From Mesorhizobium qingshengii (lineage in GTDB: Bacteria; Pseudomonadota; Alphaproteobacteria; Rhizobiales; Rhizobiaceae), in NCBI RefSeq assembly GCF_027563465.1, contig NZ_JAPFQA010000011.1:124001-188000 (forward strand): DNA of 64,000 nucleotides, read 5' to 3'. A model generated the notes under the pieces. That model did not search any database. It was given only the letters and a program-made list of their open reading frames with translations, and had not been told where the DNA came from. Shown here one piece after another: positions 7,680 to 16,100 of the stretch; the stretch's first letter is position 1, and each line of letters opens with the position of its first letter. The translations under genes and the position numbers were made by a program.

Positions 7680-8750
7680 TCAAGCCGCCCTCGGCACCCG
7701 TGAGGTAAACGTCGCCCGGGTCACAGACACGCTTGTGCCGCCGGCGTCGCTTATAACCTCTACCTTGGCCTCCAATTGTTTCACCAGCGCCTCTATGATG
7801 GCCGTTCCAAGCCCGGTGGCCGGTATGTCGTTGGCGATCTTGCCAACGCCATTGTCCGAAACCGTCAGTTTCCAGTCGCTGCCAGCGGTCTCGTAGCTCA
7901 CCTGGATGCGCGCGCCGGATTTCTCCTTGGGGAAAGCATATTTGATGGCGTTGAGAACGAGTTCGGTAACGATCAGTCCCAGGCTGACTGCCCTTTGCGA
8001 ATCCATCCTGCCGCCCTCGGCCATCACGGTGACCGTGATCGGCTGAGCTTCGCCGACCATCGACGAGGCGAGGCTGCTACACAGTTTCGGAAGATAAGAG
8101 CCAACGTCGATCTCGTCGATGCCGGCCGAGGTGTGAAGATGGCGCTGCACTTCGGCCACGGACAGAACCCGTTGATGGGCGTCCTTGAGATGCTCGCGCG
8201 TCTCTTCCGACGTGACCGAGCGTGCCTTCAGCAACAGGATGCTGGCAATGATCTGCAGGCTGTTGGCAACCCTGTGCTCCATTTCGCGCAGCAGGACATC
8301 TTTCTGGTGGAGCAGATCTTCGGTGCGCTTGAGCAGATCTTCCTTTTCCCGCTCAATGACACGACGGGCGGTTATGTCGTTGAAGGCCAGAAGGATGGTG
8401 ATGGCTGAACTATGATCGTAAAGCACCTTGCGGGCATTGAGCAGCATGGTGCGGCGGCCGATCCTCGGGAAATCATGCTCGACCTCGAAACCGTCCATGG
8501 CGGTTTTCTCGGGAATGATCGTCTCCAGCAAAAGGCGAAGGGCAGGAATATCCCACTGACCGTCACCGAGCGCGTAGAGCAGCGAGCCCTGGGTCTGCTC
8601 GGGGTCGACTTCGAATGTCTTGTAGAAGGAGCGGCTGGCCGCCAGCACGCGAAACTGCTCGTCGAGGACGAGAAACGGCTCGGTGATCGTGTTGACGATC
8701 GCCTGCGCCAGCGTCTGCGCGTCTTCGATATTCGCGATGGGTTGAAACAT
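7680..8750 (-). CDS. PAS-containing HisKA_2 sensor histidine kinase
   Basis: A 356-residue cytosolic kinase without membrane segments. Residues ~15-125 form a PAS domain (ITEPFLVLDEQFRVLAASRS through the ITILLAFNDITAR end). A linker helix then leads to the HisKA_2 phospho-acceptor: LREMEHRVANSLQIIASILL, with His as the phosphorylated residue. The HATPase domain has the N-box TELVLNAIKYAF and G1 box VSDNGVG and ends LGTAIIEALVKQL. No response regulator is adjacent, so it is an orphan kinase. Such rhizobial kinases often take part in general stress or light signalling; that role is inference. ATG 8750 or GTG 8756 may be the start. Confidence 0.85.
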   Translation of the reverse strand: MFQPIANIEDAQTLAQAIVNTITEPFLVLDEQFRVLAASRSFYKTFEVDPEQTQGSLLYALGDGQWDIPALRLLLETIIPEKTAMDGFEVEHDFPRIGRRTMLLNARKVLYDHSSAITILLAFNDITARRVIEREKEDLLKRTEDLLHQKDVLLREMEHRVANSLQIIASILLLKARSVTSEETREHLKDAHQRVLSVAEVQRHLHTSAGIDEIDVGSYLPKLCSSLASSMVGEAQPITVTVMAEGGRMDSQRAVSLGLIVTELVLNAIKYAFPKEKSGARIQVSYETAGSDWKLTVSDNGVGKIANDIPATGLGTAIIEALVKQLEAKVEVISDAGGTSVSVTRATFTSRVPRAA

Positions 8751-8871
8751 GGGCACAAAGCCAAACGAGCGGCGTTTTGCCTCTCAAAGCATGGACGTAT
8801 ACGTTTACGCGCCCGTTGTCGCGAATTGAATCCGCCTGGCACGGTGATACGATATCCACATCGCGCTGAAA

Positions 8872-8896
8872 ATAGGCGGGCACTTGGCCCGCCTAT
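8872..8896 (-). terminator. Rho-independent terminator (minus strand)
   Basis: ATAGGCGGGC and GCCCGCCTAT form a perfect 10-bp stem with a 5-nt loop. Read on the minus strand it is followed by TTTTC. It sits just downstream of the 85-aa gene that ends at 8981 and fits as its terminator. Confidence 0.75.
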
Positions 8897-8980
8897 AGTG
8901 CGCCGCCCAGCCAGTACCGGCGATATTTCCGGGCCTGGCCGTCGCCATCGAGCGCGGGCCAGCGTCCTGGCGCCAAGCCT

Positions 8981-9238
8981 TTATTCCATGTCCGGTACGT
9001 CGCCGCTGACAAACAGCGTGTTCGGCGGGCCGTATTCGCCCATCGTCGGGTCGGCCTCGCGGCTCCAGGCGATGACGCCGGCATGTTTTGCCGCCAGGGC
9101 CCTGGCGGTGCGTATGGCGCGGTCCTCGCTCTGCTGGTCGACAGGGCCGAAGGCCGGAAACAATTCGCCATCCTCGCCACGATCGAACGCGACCACGACG
9201 ATCAGCTTGGGACTTTTCTGGCCATTGGAATCGGACAT
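8981..9238 (-). CDS. Small conserved hypothetical protein (85 aa)
   Basis: An 85-residue soluble protein, MSDSNGQKSPKLIVVVAFDR and on, with one beta-alpha-beta-like core (IVVVAFDRGEDGELFPAF, then an Ala-rich helix RAIRTARALAAKHAGVIAWS). It ends in an acidic tail. A GGAAGGTGCAAG stretch upstream of the ATG gives a good ribosome site and a strong terminator follows, so it is probably a monocistronic gene. The pattern is familiar from rhizobial hypothetical proteins; function unknown. Confidence 0.7.
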   Translation of the reverse strand: MSDSNGQKSPKLIVVVAFDRGEDGELFPAFGPVDQQSEDRAIRTARALAAKHAGVIAWSREADPTMGEYGPPNTLFVSGDVPDME

Positions 9239-9430
9239 CTTGCACCTTCCTTCCGGAACCTATCACAATAGCGGAAATCAGGTCGGCTGGTTCGATTTCG
9301 GGAGGTGAGGTGGTGGCAGGACCAGCGTTTCGACGAGCAGGTCAGGACTGCGCTCGGCCGCTCGGGGAACGCCAGCCTTGGCGCCGCTCTTCCTGCAACG
9401 ATGAAAATCTGCGAAGGCAGAGACGATGGC

Positions 9431-9485
9431 TGATCTCCCCGCTTGCGGGGGAGATGCCCGGCAGGGCAGAGGGGGCTGTCCCGCC
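9431..9485. repeat. Rhizobial-type intergenic hairpin repeat
   Basis: ATCTCCCCGC and GCGGGGGAGAT make a stem-loop (9433-9455), followed by GCCCGGCAGGGCAGAGGGGG. This arrangement resembles short dispersed repeats common between genes in Mesorhizobium and relatives. It lies about 30 nt before the aconitase X gene. Confidence 0.5.
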
Positions 9486-9513
9486 ATAAGGTCGGATAGA
9501 GGACGGAGCTGCG

Positions 9514-10764
9514 ATGACCCTGGAACTCACTGCACGCGACCGATCCATGCTCGACGGCGAGCAGGGCCCCTCGGCCGCTGCCGCCATGAAGATTCTCGTC
9601 GCGTTTTCCAATGCGGTCGGGGCAGCCAGCCTGCTCGATATTTCCGGCGCCCATATCGATGGCTGTCTTTACCACGGCAAGGCCGGGCTCGATTTCGTCG
9701 AACGGTTGGTCGAGGGCGGGGGCCGTGTCCAGGTGCCGACGACCTTGAATGTCGGCTCCTTCGATCTCATTCATCCCGGCATGGTGAAGATGCCGGCGGC
9801 GGAAGAGCTGCCGGCGCGGCGGCTGATGAAGGCGCATATGGAGCTCGGCTGCCAGGCAACCTTCACTTGCGCGCCTTACCAGACGCGGTTCCGGCCAAGC
9901 TTCGGCCAGCAGATCGCCTGGGGTGAATCCAACGCTATCGTTTTCGCCAATTCGGTGATCGGCGCGCGCACCAACCGCTATGGCGATTTCATCGATCTGT
10001 GCTGCGCCATGACCGGACGCGCCCCGGCCTGGGGCCTGCATTTGAGCGATAGCCGTCGCGGGCGGATCTTGTTCGAGCTGGCTGTTCCCGAACCGGAGCC
10101 GAGTGACAGCCTATTCGTCGGCGTCGGGCTGATCATCGGGCAGGCCAGTGGTGATCGCATTCCGGTGATCTCAGGCCTGCCTCGGCCGCGCGACGAGGAT
10201 CAGCTGAAGGCGCTGGGCGCGGCGGCGGCAACGACCGGTGCGGTGGCCCTGTTTCATGCGGTTGGCATCACGCCGGAAGCCAGGACGCTCGACGAGGCGT
10301 TTCAAGGCTGCGCGCCGGAAGAGACGACCCGCATCACGCGTGCCGATCTCGACCATGCGCTCGCCAGGCTGTCTGGAGTGCCTGACGGCGCGCCGCTGGC
10401 GGCCGTATCGCTCGGCACCCCGCATTTCTCGCATCAGGAATGGATGCGCCTGTTGCCGATGCTGCGCGCAGTCGCGCCGGGCAGGGGCATCCCGATCTAT
10501 GTCAACACCGGGCGAGCGACGCTGAAGCGGCTGCAGGAGGAGGGCGCGCTGGCCGGCATGGAAGCATTCGGCCTCATCCCCGTCGCCGACACCTGCACCT
10601 ATGTCACTTCGATCCTCGAACGTCTCGACGGGGTGGTGATGACCAATTCCGGCAAATGGGCACATTACGCGCCCGGCAATATCGGCGTGTCGGTCGCCTT
10701 CGCCGAAATGAAGGATTGCATCCGCTCCGCGGCAGTCGGACATGTCGAACGGAGCGCCTCATGA
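9514..10764 (+). CDS. Aconitase X large (catalytic) subunit
   Basis: A 416-residue member of the AcnX/DUF521 family. Visible family segments are IDGCLYHGKAGLDFVERL, TTLNVGSFDLIHPGM, TCAPYQTRF, GESNAIVFANSVIGARTNRY, GDFIDLCCAMTGRAP and VADTCTYVTSIL; the Cys residues here are the likely iron-sulfur or metal ligands. Characterised proteobacterial AcnX enzymes dehydrate cis-3-hydroxy-L-proline, while archaeal ones act on phosphomevalonate. The former is more likely here given the catabolic setting. It overlaps the small-subunit gene by ATGA. Substrate is inferred, family is clear. Confidence 0.85.
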   Translation: MTLELTARDRSMLDGEQGPSAAAAMKILVAFSNAVGAASLLDISGAHIDGCLYHGKAGLDFVERLVEGGGRVQVPTTLNVGSFDLIHPGMVKMPAAEELPARRLMKAHMELGCQATFTCAPYQTRFRPSFGQQIAWGESNAIVFANSVIGARTNRYGDFIDLCCAMTGRAPAWGLHLSDSRRGRILFELAVPEPEPSDSLFVGVGLIIGQASGDRIPVISGLPRPRDEDQLKALGAAAATTGAVALFHAVGITPEARTLDEAFQGCAPEETTRITRADLDHALARLSGVPDGAPLAAVSLGTPHFSHQEWMRLLPMLRAVAPGRGIPIYVNTGRATLKRLQEEGALAGMEAFGLIPVADTCTYVTSILERLDGVVMTNSGKWAHYAPGNIGVSVAFAEMKDCIRSAAVGHVERSAS

Positions 10765-11231
10765 CGCAGCCGGCGGCGGTCGAACGGACCGGTATTTTCC
10801 AACTGGCCGGCGAGGCCGAGGGCCAAGCGCTGGTGTTTTCGCAGCCGCTCAGCTTCTGGGGCGGCATCGATGCTGAGACCGGCGACGTCATCGATCATTC
10901 GCATCCAGGTCTTGGCCAGAATGTCGCCGGCAAAATCCTGGTCATGCCGAGTGGGCGCGGCTCGTCGTCGTCGTCCTCTGTTCTGGCCGAAGCGATCCGC
11001 AGGGGCACCGCGCCGGCAGGCATCCTGATGGAACGGCCCGACTCGATCCTGGCCGTGGGCGCGATCGTCGCCGAGTTTCTCTACACCATTCGCATGCCGC
11101 TGGTGGTTGGCGACATTGCCGGAATTGTTTCCGGCAACAGCATTGCCATCACTGTTGAGGCGGATGGCCGAGCGACCGTCAGGGTTCAACCGGAAACCGT
11201 GCCGCTCAGATCTCCGGAATGTTCTCCTTGA
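10761..11231 (+). CDS. Aconitase X small (swivel) subunit
   Basis: A 156-residue DUF126-type swivel-domain protein. It shows the core pattern SFWGGIDAETGDVIDHSHPG, then ILVMPSGRGSSSSSSVLAEA, in which the GRGSS loop carries the catalytic serine, and ends in a short barrel with VVGDIAGIV. Translation starts at ATG 10761 inside the stop region of the large subunit (ATGA), so the two are made together. The last 26 nt overlap the 3' end of the convergent lacI-type gene. Confidence 0.85.
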   Translation: MTQPAAVERTGIFQLAGEAEGQALVFSQPLSFWGGIDAETGDVIDHSHPGLGQNVAGKILVMPSGRGSSSSSSVLAEAIRRGTAPAGILMERPDSILAVGAIVAEFLYTIRMPLVVGDIAGIVSGNSIAITVEADGRATVRVQPETVPLRSPECSP

Positions 11232-12234
11232 AGATCACCTGCAGCCTTGGCTGGTGCAATTCATAGGGCAGCCCCCTGACCGCATGGGTCAAGGTGTTGA
11301 GCGCCTCACGCGCCTCGACGCGCGGGTTCTGGTCGATGACCGCGTCGAGTGTGCCGTCGAGCAGAAGGTCCTTGGTGCCTTCAGTCACCTCATGGCCGAG
11401 GAAGACGATGGACTGCGCGCGGCCGCGCTCCTTGAGTGCGCGGGCGATGCCGGTGTTGCCGGCGCCGACATTGTAGATCGCGGCAAGATCTGGGTGCCGT
11501 TCCAGAAGGGCTGACGCTTCCGAATAGGCCTTTTCGCGGTCGTCGAGCATTTCGCGCATCTCGACGATCTGCAGATTGGGCGATTCCTCGGTCAGGATAT
11601 GGCGGAACCCCATCTCGCGTTCTTCGTGGCCGCGATAGGAAAGCGAGCCGGCGAACAGCGCCACCTTGCCCGGGCGCCCCGTGCCCATGAAGCGGTTGAG
11701 CAGATAGCCGGCGAGGCGGCCGGCGGCGCGGTTGTCGATGCCGATATAGGCGACCCTCGGCACATGCAGGATGTCGGAGGCGATGGTCACCACCTTGATG
11801 TCGTCGGCCGACAACGAGCGGATTGCCTCGCGCACCGTTGGATGGTCGAGCGCAATGACGCCGACGCCTTGCGTCTGTCCGCGCAGGTCTTGCAGCAAAC
11901 GGGCGAGCCGGTCGGGATTGAAGCCCTCTATGGTGGCGATGTGCACATCGAGATCGGGCCGTGACTGCGCCTGCGCCTCGATCTGGCGGTGCAGCATCTT
12001 GATGAAGGAATTGGTGCCGGCGGGCAGCGCGAAATCGAGCCGGATGATGTCGCCTGGCAAGGGCCGCTGCGGCGCCCCGTTCGGGCTCTCGGCGATGTAG
12101 CCAAGCCGCTGCGCCATTTCGAGCACGATCTCGCGCGTGCGCGCCCGAACGCCGGGGCGGTTGTTGAGCACACGGTCGACCGTGGCGGGCGAGACGCCAG
12201 CTTCCCGGGCTATGTCAGTCAGGGTGGACCGCAC
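11206..12234 (-). CDS. LacI-family transcriptional regulator
   Basis: A 342-residue repressor. Residues ~4-50 hold the LacI HTH and hinge: LTDIAREAGVSPATVDRVLN followed by a hinge helix region. The rest is a periplasmic-binding-protein-like effector domain (GVIALDHPTVREAIRSL, RVAYIGIDNRAAGRLAGYLL, AIYNVGAGNTGIARALK). The VDRVLN variant of the recognition helix is common among regulators of sugar/polyol ABC operons. It is divergent from the ABC operon starting at 12570 and is its most likely regulator; it could also control acnX, which converges on it. Confidence 0.85.
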   Translation of the reverse strand: MRSTLTDIAREAGVSPATVDRVLNNRPGVRARTREIVLEMAQRLGYIAESPNGAPQRPLPGDIIRLDFALPAGTNSFIKMLHRQIEAQAQSRPDLDVHIATIEGFNPDRLARLLQDLRGQTQGVGVIALDHPTVREAIRSLSADDIKVVTIASDILHVPRVAYIGIDNRAAGRLAGYLLNRFMGTGRPGKVALFAGSLSYRGHEEREMGFRHILTEESPNLQIVEMREMLDDREKAYSEASALLERHPDLAAIYNVGAGNTGIARALKERGRAQSIVFLGHEVTEGTKDLLLDGTLDAVIDQNPRVEAREALNTLTHAVRGLPYELHQPRLQVIFKENIPEI

Positions 12235-12569
12235 CGTCTTTCATCTCCTGCATGCGTCAGGTCGTCTGGCGACGGCTTCCGTGCCATCCGCGATTCTGAT
12301 GGGAAATGATGTATCCGGCCTTGGCCGATGTGCAAGCCGCAGGGCTAAATCAATTCGTTCAACAGGAATGAGCGGGGTTTGAAAGGGGAGTTTCCCATCA
12401 AATCGAGGCATCAGCAGTGGTGTGTAAACCACGGTACGGTACATTTCCTCGCCTTCCTGCAATGTTGTGATGTCTTTTGATTATTTATGATGTTGACAGC
12501 CTTGCCGTGCTGCCGTCAATATCCCTCATAGGGTCGTGGAGGAAACGTGGCCCTGAGGGAGGAGTTCCA
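12235..12569. promoter_or_regulatory. Divergent promoter region of the LacI gene and ABC operon
   Basis: About 335 nt separate the two divergent genes. It contains an inverted repeat GTGGT-N6-ACCAC at 12417-12432 and a weaker CGGCC-TT-GGCCG at 12316-12327. Either might be a LacI-family operator, but neither has the perfect CG-centred symmetry typical of that family. An AT-richer stretch near 12470-12500 may contain a promoter. Confidence 0.4.
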
Positions 12570-14183
12570 ATGTCCAATTTGATCCGCATGTCGCGGCGCC
12601 GCTTGTTGGCGTCCGGAGGAAAGGCGGCCGTCATCATGGCTGCCGCAGGCATTGCACCGAAATTCATTCGTCCCAGCCGCGCCTATGCGGCGGACGCGCT
12701 GGCGCCTGGCATGATCGGCGGCCCGACGGGCTTCGACGGAGCCGAGCGCTACCAGTACGGCGCCGACACACCGGAAGGCCGCGCCATCGAGGCCGCCAAG
12801 GCGTTGAAGGGCGCCGGCAAGGCGCCGGCAAAGATCGTGCTCGGTCTTTCGGACGGTTCGATCGGCCAGCTGACGCAACCGTTTCCGGCCGGTGCGCCGT
12901 CGATCAAGGATCTGTGGGAAAAGGAGACCGGCATCCCGATCGAAATCGTCGGTCTGCCGAACGGCCAGGAATTCACCAAGACGATGCAGGACATCTCCAC
13001 CAAGGGTGGGGCCTACGACATCTACTCGACCGAATGGAACCGCCTCGGCGATCTTGCCGAGACCGGCGGCATCGCCAAGCTCGACGACTTTGTCGCGCAA
13101 TACAAGCCGGAATGGGACGATCCCAAGACCGGCTATGTCGACGGAGCCAAGGGCGTGTCGCTGCTCAACAAATATCGCGGCTCGAACTATGGCGTGTCGC
13201 TCGACGGCGACTTCCAGACCTGGGTCTACCGCACCGACCTGTTCGGCGACGAAGCCGAGAAGAAGGCCTTCAAGGACAAATACGGCTACGATCTGGCGCC
13301 ACCGAAGACATGGAAGCAGCATGGCGACATCGCGGCCTTCTTCCAGCGCCCGGACAAGGGCCTGTTCGGCTCGACCGACCTGCGCAACCAGGGCTGGGGC
13401 TACACCAACTGGTATCAGCGCTACGTCTCCATGGCTTCGCCCAACCAGTTCCTGTTTGGCGATGACGGCAAGCCGCTGATCAATTCGGAGCACGGCATCG
13501 CCGCGACCGACGAATATGTCGCGTCGCTTTCGCACCATTCGCCGGACGCGATCTCGTGGGGTTGGCCGGAGCAGTATGGCAATTTCGCCAAGGGCGGGGC
13601 GGCGATGACCTGCGCCTTCTCCAACCTGCCGAAATTCCTCGACAATGCGGGCAACAAGGATTCGGCTGTCACCGGCAAGATCGGCTCGATGCTGCCGCCC
13701 GGCCGCGAGATCGACGGCAAGCTGATCAGCCGTTCCGTGCTGTGGTTCTCGCTGACCGGCATGGTCTCGGCGCAGTCGAAGAACCAGGAGGTCGCCTATC
13801 TCCTGCTGCAATGGCTGGGCTCCGCCCGCATATACGCCTGGATGAGCGCCAACCCGGGCGGCTATCTCGATCCATTCCGGCTTTCGGATTTTTCCGATCC
13901 GCTGGTGCGCCAGACCTACCACGCCTACCACATGGACGTGGTGCGCGAGACGGTCGCTCGCACGGTGCCGACCATCAACTACCCCGGCGCGACCGCCTTC
14001 CACAACGCGCTGGACGAAAACCTCATGGCCTCGCTGACCAAGGCCAAGACAGCAGAGCAGGCGATGGCCGACACTGAAGCCGAGTGGAAGAAGATCGCCC
14101 GGCGTATTGGCGAGGACAAACTGCTCGAAGCCATCAGGACCAACAAGGAGGCCTGGCCGACCGTTCTCGATCCGATCAGCTGA
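12570..14183 (+). CDS. ABC transporter extracellular solute-binding protein (CUT1/GlpV-like)
   Basis: A 537-residue binding protein. The N-terminus MSNLIRMSRRRLLASGGKAA carries a twin-arginine-type motif and a hydrophobic stretch ending near AYA, so Tat export is likely. The mature protein has the group-1 solute-binding pattern (SIKDLWEKETGIPIEIVGLP; YDIYSTEWNRLGDLAETGG; MTCAFSNLPKFLDN). GGGAGGAG upstream of ATG 12570 fixes the start. It is larger than a normal sugar-binding protein (~420 aa), similar to the rhizobial glycerol-binding protein GlpV. A hairpin follows its stop. Substrate is probably a polyol or sugar; unproven. Confidence 0.8.
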   Translation: MSNLIRMSRRRLLASGGKAAVIMAAAGIAPKFIRPSRAYAADALAPGMIGGPTGFDGAERYQYGADTPEGRAIEAAKALKGAGKAPAKIVLGLSDGSIGQLTQPFPAGAPSIKDLWEKETGIPIEIVGLPNGQEFTKTMQDISTKGGAYDIYSTEWNRLGDLAETGGIAKLDDFVAQYKPEWDDPKTGYVDGAKGVSLLNKYRGSNYGVSLDGDFQTWVYRTDLFGDEAEKKAFKDKYGYDLAPPKTWKQHGDIAAFFQRPDKGLFGSTDLRNQGWGYTNWYQRYVSMASPNQFLFGDDGKPLINSEHGIAATDEYVASLSHHSPDAISWGWPEQYGNFAKGGAAMTCAFSNLPKFLDNAGNKDSAVTGKIGSMLPPGREIDGKLISRSVLWFSLTGMVSAQSKNQEVAYLLLQWLGSARIYAWMSANPGGYLDPFRLSDFSDPLVRQTYHAYHMDVVRETVARTVPTINYPGATAFHNALDENLMASLTKAKTAEQAMADTEAEWKKIARRIGEDKLLEAIRTNKEAWPTVLDPIS

Positions 14184-14204
14184 TCCGTCTCCCTGGATCA
14201 GAGC

Positions 14205-14236
14205 CGGAGGGGAGGAGCACCTGCTCTTCCCCTCCG
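14205..14236 (+). other. Intercistronic stem-loop after the binding-protein gene
   Basis: CGGAGGGGAGGAGCA (14205-14219) pairs with TGCTCTTCCCCTCCG (14222-14236): 15 bp with one G-U pair and a 2-nt gap. No T-run follows and the operon continues 30 nt later, so it looks like a 3'-end stabiliser or partial attenuator that keeps binding-protein mRNA above permease mRNA. Confidence 0.7.
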
Positions 14237-14265
14237 CAACCGACGCCACCAGCAAAAGCAGCCAG

Positions 14266-15126
14266 ATGAAGCGTTCCGTCCCCTTCGAGATATTCCGCTA
14301 CGCCGCGATCCTCGCGGCGATGGCGGTAACGCTGGTGCCGATCCTGTGGATGGTGTCGATGGCCTTCAAGCCGATCGCCGAATGGTCGGCGACAGGCGCC
14401 GACCTGACATGGTGGCCGAAGAACCCGACGCTCAGCAATTTCCGCTTCGTCTTCGGCGAATCGACCAACAACCTGATCGTCGCGCTCGACCGCACGGCGC
14501 TGAAGCCGATCCTCTCATCGCTGCTGTCGGCGGTGTTCGGCACGGCGATCGCCATGTCGGCTGGCACGGCCGCGGCTTACGGGCTGTCGCGCTTCGGCTC
14601 CGGCCAGAACCTGCCGCTGGCGCTTATCCAGCTCAGGCTGTTTCCGCCGATGGCGGTGATGATCCCGGTGATGATCATGTGGTCGTTCCTCAATTTCACC
14701 GACAGCTGGTGGGGACTGTCGCTCATCTACGGCATCGTCACCTTGCCGTTCGCCTTCTGGCTGATGAAGACCTTCTTCGATGACATGCCGCGTGAGATCG
14801 AGGAGGCGGCCCTTGTCGAGGGCTGTTCGCGGCTGCGCGTCTTCACCCGCATCACGCTGCCGATGATGCGCGCGCCGCTGGCCAGCGCCGCGCTCTTCGT
14901 CTTCATCCTCAACTGGTCGGACTATCTGATCGCGCTGCTGTTGACGACGCGCGAATGGGTGACGATCCCCGTCTACATGGCCTCGCTGTCGTCCTCGATG
15001 ACCGGGCAGCTCTATGGCGCCAAGGCGGCGCTCGGCCTGATCGCCGCCGTGCCGCCAGTCATCATGGGCATCGCCATCCAGCGCCATCTGGTGCGCGGAC
15101 TGACTTTCGGGGCGCTCAAGCAATGA
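14266..15126 (+). CDS. ABC transporter permease (MalG-type)
   Basis: A 286-residue permease with six predicted membrane helices, the first being YAAILAAMAVTLVPILWMVS. The cytosolic coupling loop reads EIEEAALVEGCSRLRVFTRI-TLP, the standard EAA motif. The shorter N-terminus and position of the loop fit the MalG/CUT1 class. ATG 14266 is the first good start after the hairpin; upstream open frame has no ribosome site. It ends in an ATGA overlap with the second permease. Unusually, the MalG-type gene comes before the MalF-type gene. Confidence 0.85.
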   Translation: MKRSVPFEIFRYAAILAAMAVTLVPILWMVSMAFKPIAEWSATGADLTWWPKNPTLSNFRFVFGESTNNLIVALDRTALKPILSSLLSAVFGTAIAMSAGTAAAYGLSRFGSGQNLPLALIQLRLFPPMAVMIPVMIMWSFLNFTDSWWGLSLIYGIVTLPFAFWLMKTFFDDMPREIEEAALVEGCSRLRVFTRITLPMMRAPLASAALFVFILNWSDYLIALLLTTREWVTIPVYMASLSSSMTGQLYGAKAALGLIAAVPPVIMGIAIQRHLVRGLTFGALKQ

Positions 15127-16100
15127 GCGCGGTGACTGGGACGATTTCGGAGGACGCCCCCACTTTGGAAGACGATGGGAAAACCGTCCAGGCAAGACCG
15201 GCTCCGCGCGACGAGGCCGCAAGGCTCGGCTTTCGCCTGACGCTGCCGGCGCAGGTCCTGGTCCTGTTCATCTCGGCCTTTCCGCTGTTGATGCAGCTCT
15301 ACATCAGCGTCACCGACTTGTCGCCGCTGTCGGGCCTCGGCTGGTGGAACGCCTGGTCGCTGTGGAACAGCTTTGCCAACTACACCGACCTTGCCGCCGA
15401 CGCGCGCTTCTGGAGCGCGCTGAAGCGCACGGCCATCGTCATGATCGTCTGCGTGCCGGCGGAATTCCTGCTCGGCCTGGCGCTGGCGACGCTGTTTGCA
15501 GACGATTTTCCGGGCAAGCGCATCTTTTACTCGATCCTGCTGATGCCGATGATGGTAGTGCCGGCGGTGGCCGGATACATGTTCTTCATGCTGTTCCAGT
15601 CGGGCGGTCCGGTGAATGACATCCTGTCGTCGCTCACCGGTTCTCCCGTCACCATCGCCTGGCTATCGGATCCGACGCTGGCGCTGATCGCCGTCATGGT
15701 CGCCGACATCTGGCAGTGGACACCGCTGATGTTCCTCATCCTGCTTGCCGGCCTGGTCGGCGTGCCGGAGGATCAGATCAAGGCGGCGACGCTGCTCGGC
15801 GCCAATCCCTGGCAACGCTTCGTCACCATCGTGCTGCCGAAGATGAAGACAATCATCATCATCGCGCTGGCGATCCGGGTGATCGAGAACTTCAAGATAT
15901 TCGACACGCTCTACATCATGACCGGCGGCGGCCCCGGCGTCGCCACCGAGACCATCTCCGTCTACATCTACAAGCTCACCACGCAGGACCTGATCTGGGG
16001 CTACGTGGCGGCGATCGCGCTGGCCATTCTGATCGTGCTGTCCATCGTCGCCGTGTTCGCGATGAAGCGCATGGCGCGGGCAAGGCAGGTGCCGGCATGA
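15123..16100 (+). CDS. ABC transporter permease (MalF-type)
   Basis: A 325-residue permease with a ~35-residue charged N-terminal extension, then six helices (LPAQVLVLFISAFPLLMQLY first) and a long periplasmic loop after the first helix, as in MalF. The EAA loop is EDQIKAATLLGANPWQRFVT followed by IVLPKMK. It starts in the ATGA of the preceding permease stop and ends with ATGA into the first ATPase gene. Confidence 0.85.
   Translation: MSAVTGTISEDAPTLEDDGKTVQARPAPRDEAARLGFRLTLPAQVLVLFISAFPLLMQLYISVTDLSPLSGLGWWNAWSLWNSFANYTDLAADARFWSALKRTAIVMIVCVPAEFLLGLALATLFADDFPGKRIFYSILLMPMMVVPAVAGYMFFMLFQSGGPVNDILSSLTGSPVTIAWLSDPTLALIAVMVADIWQWTPLMFLILLAGLVGVPEDQIKAATLLGANPWQRFVTIVLPKMKTIIIIALAIRVIENFKIFDTLYIMTGGGPGVATETISVYIYKLTTQDLIWGYVAAIALAILIVLSIVAVFAMKRMARARQVPA

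Noticed and set aside
12417..12432. Definite LacI operator in front of the CUT1 operon
   Set aside because: The GTGGT-N6-ACCAC repeat lacks the central CG and full symmetry expected for LacI-family sites, so it is listed only as a candidate.
12516..14255. 579-aa open frame opposite the CUT1 binding-protein gene
   Set aside because: It is the mirror of a high-GC gene with strong third-position bias; the protein is Arg/Gly/Ala/Val-rich without any recognised domain, and the plus-strand gene is clear.
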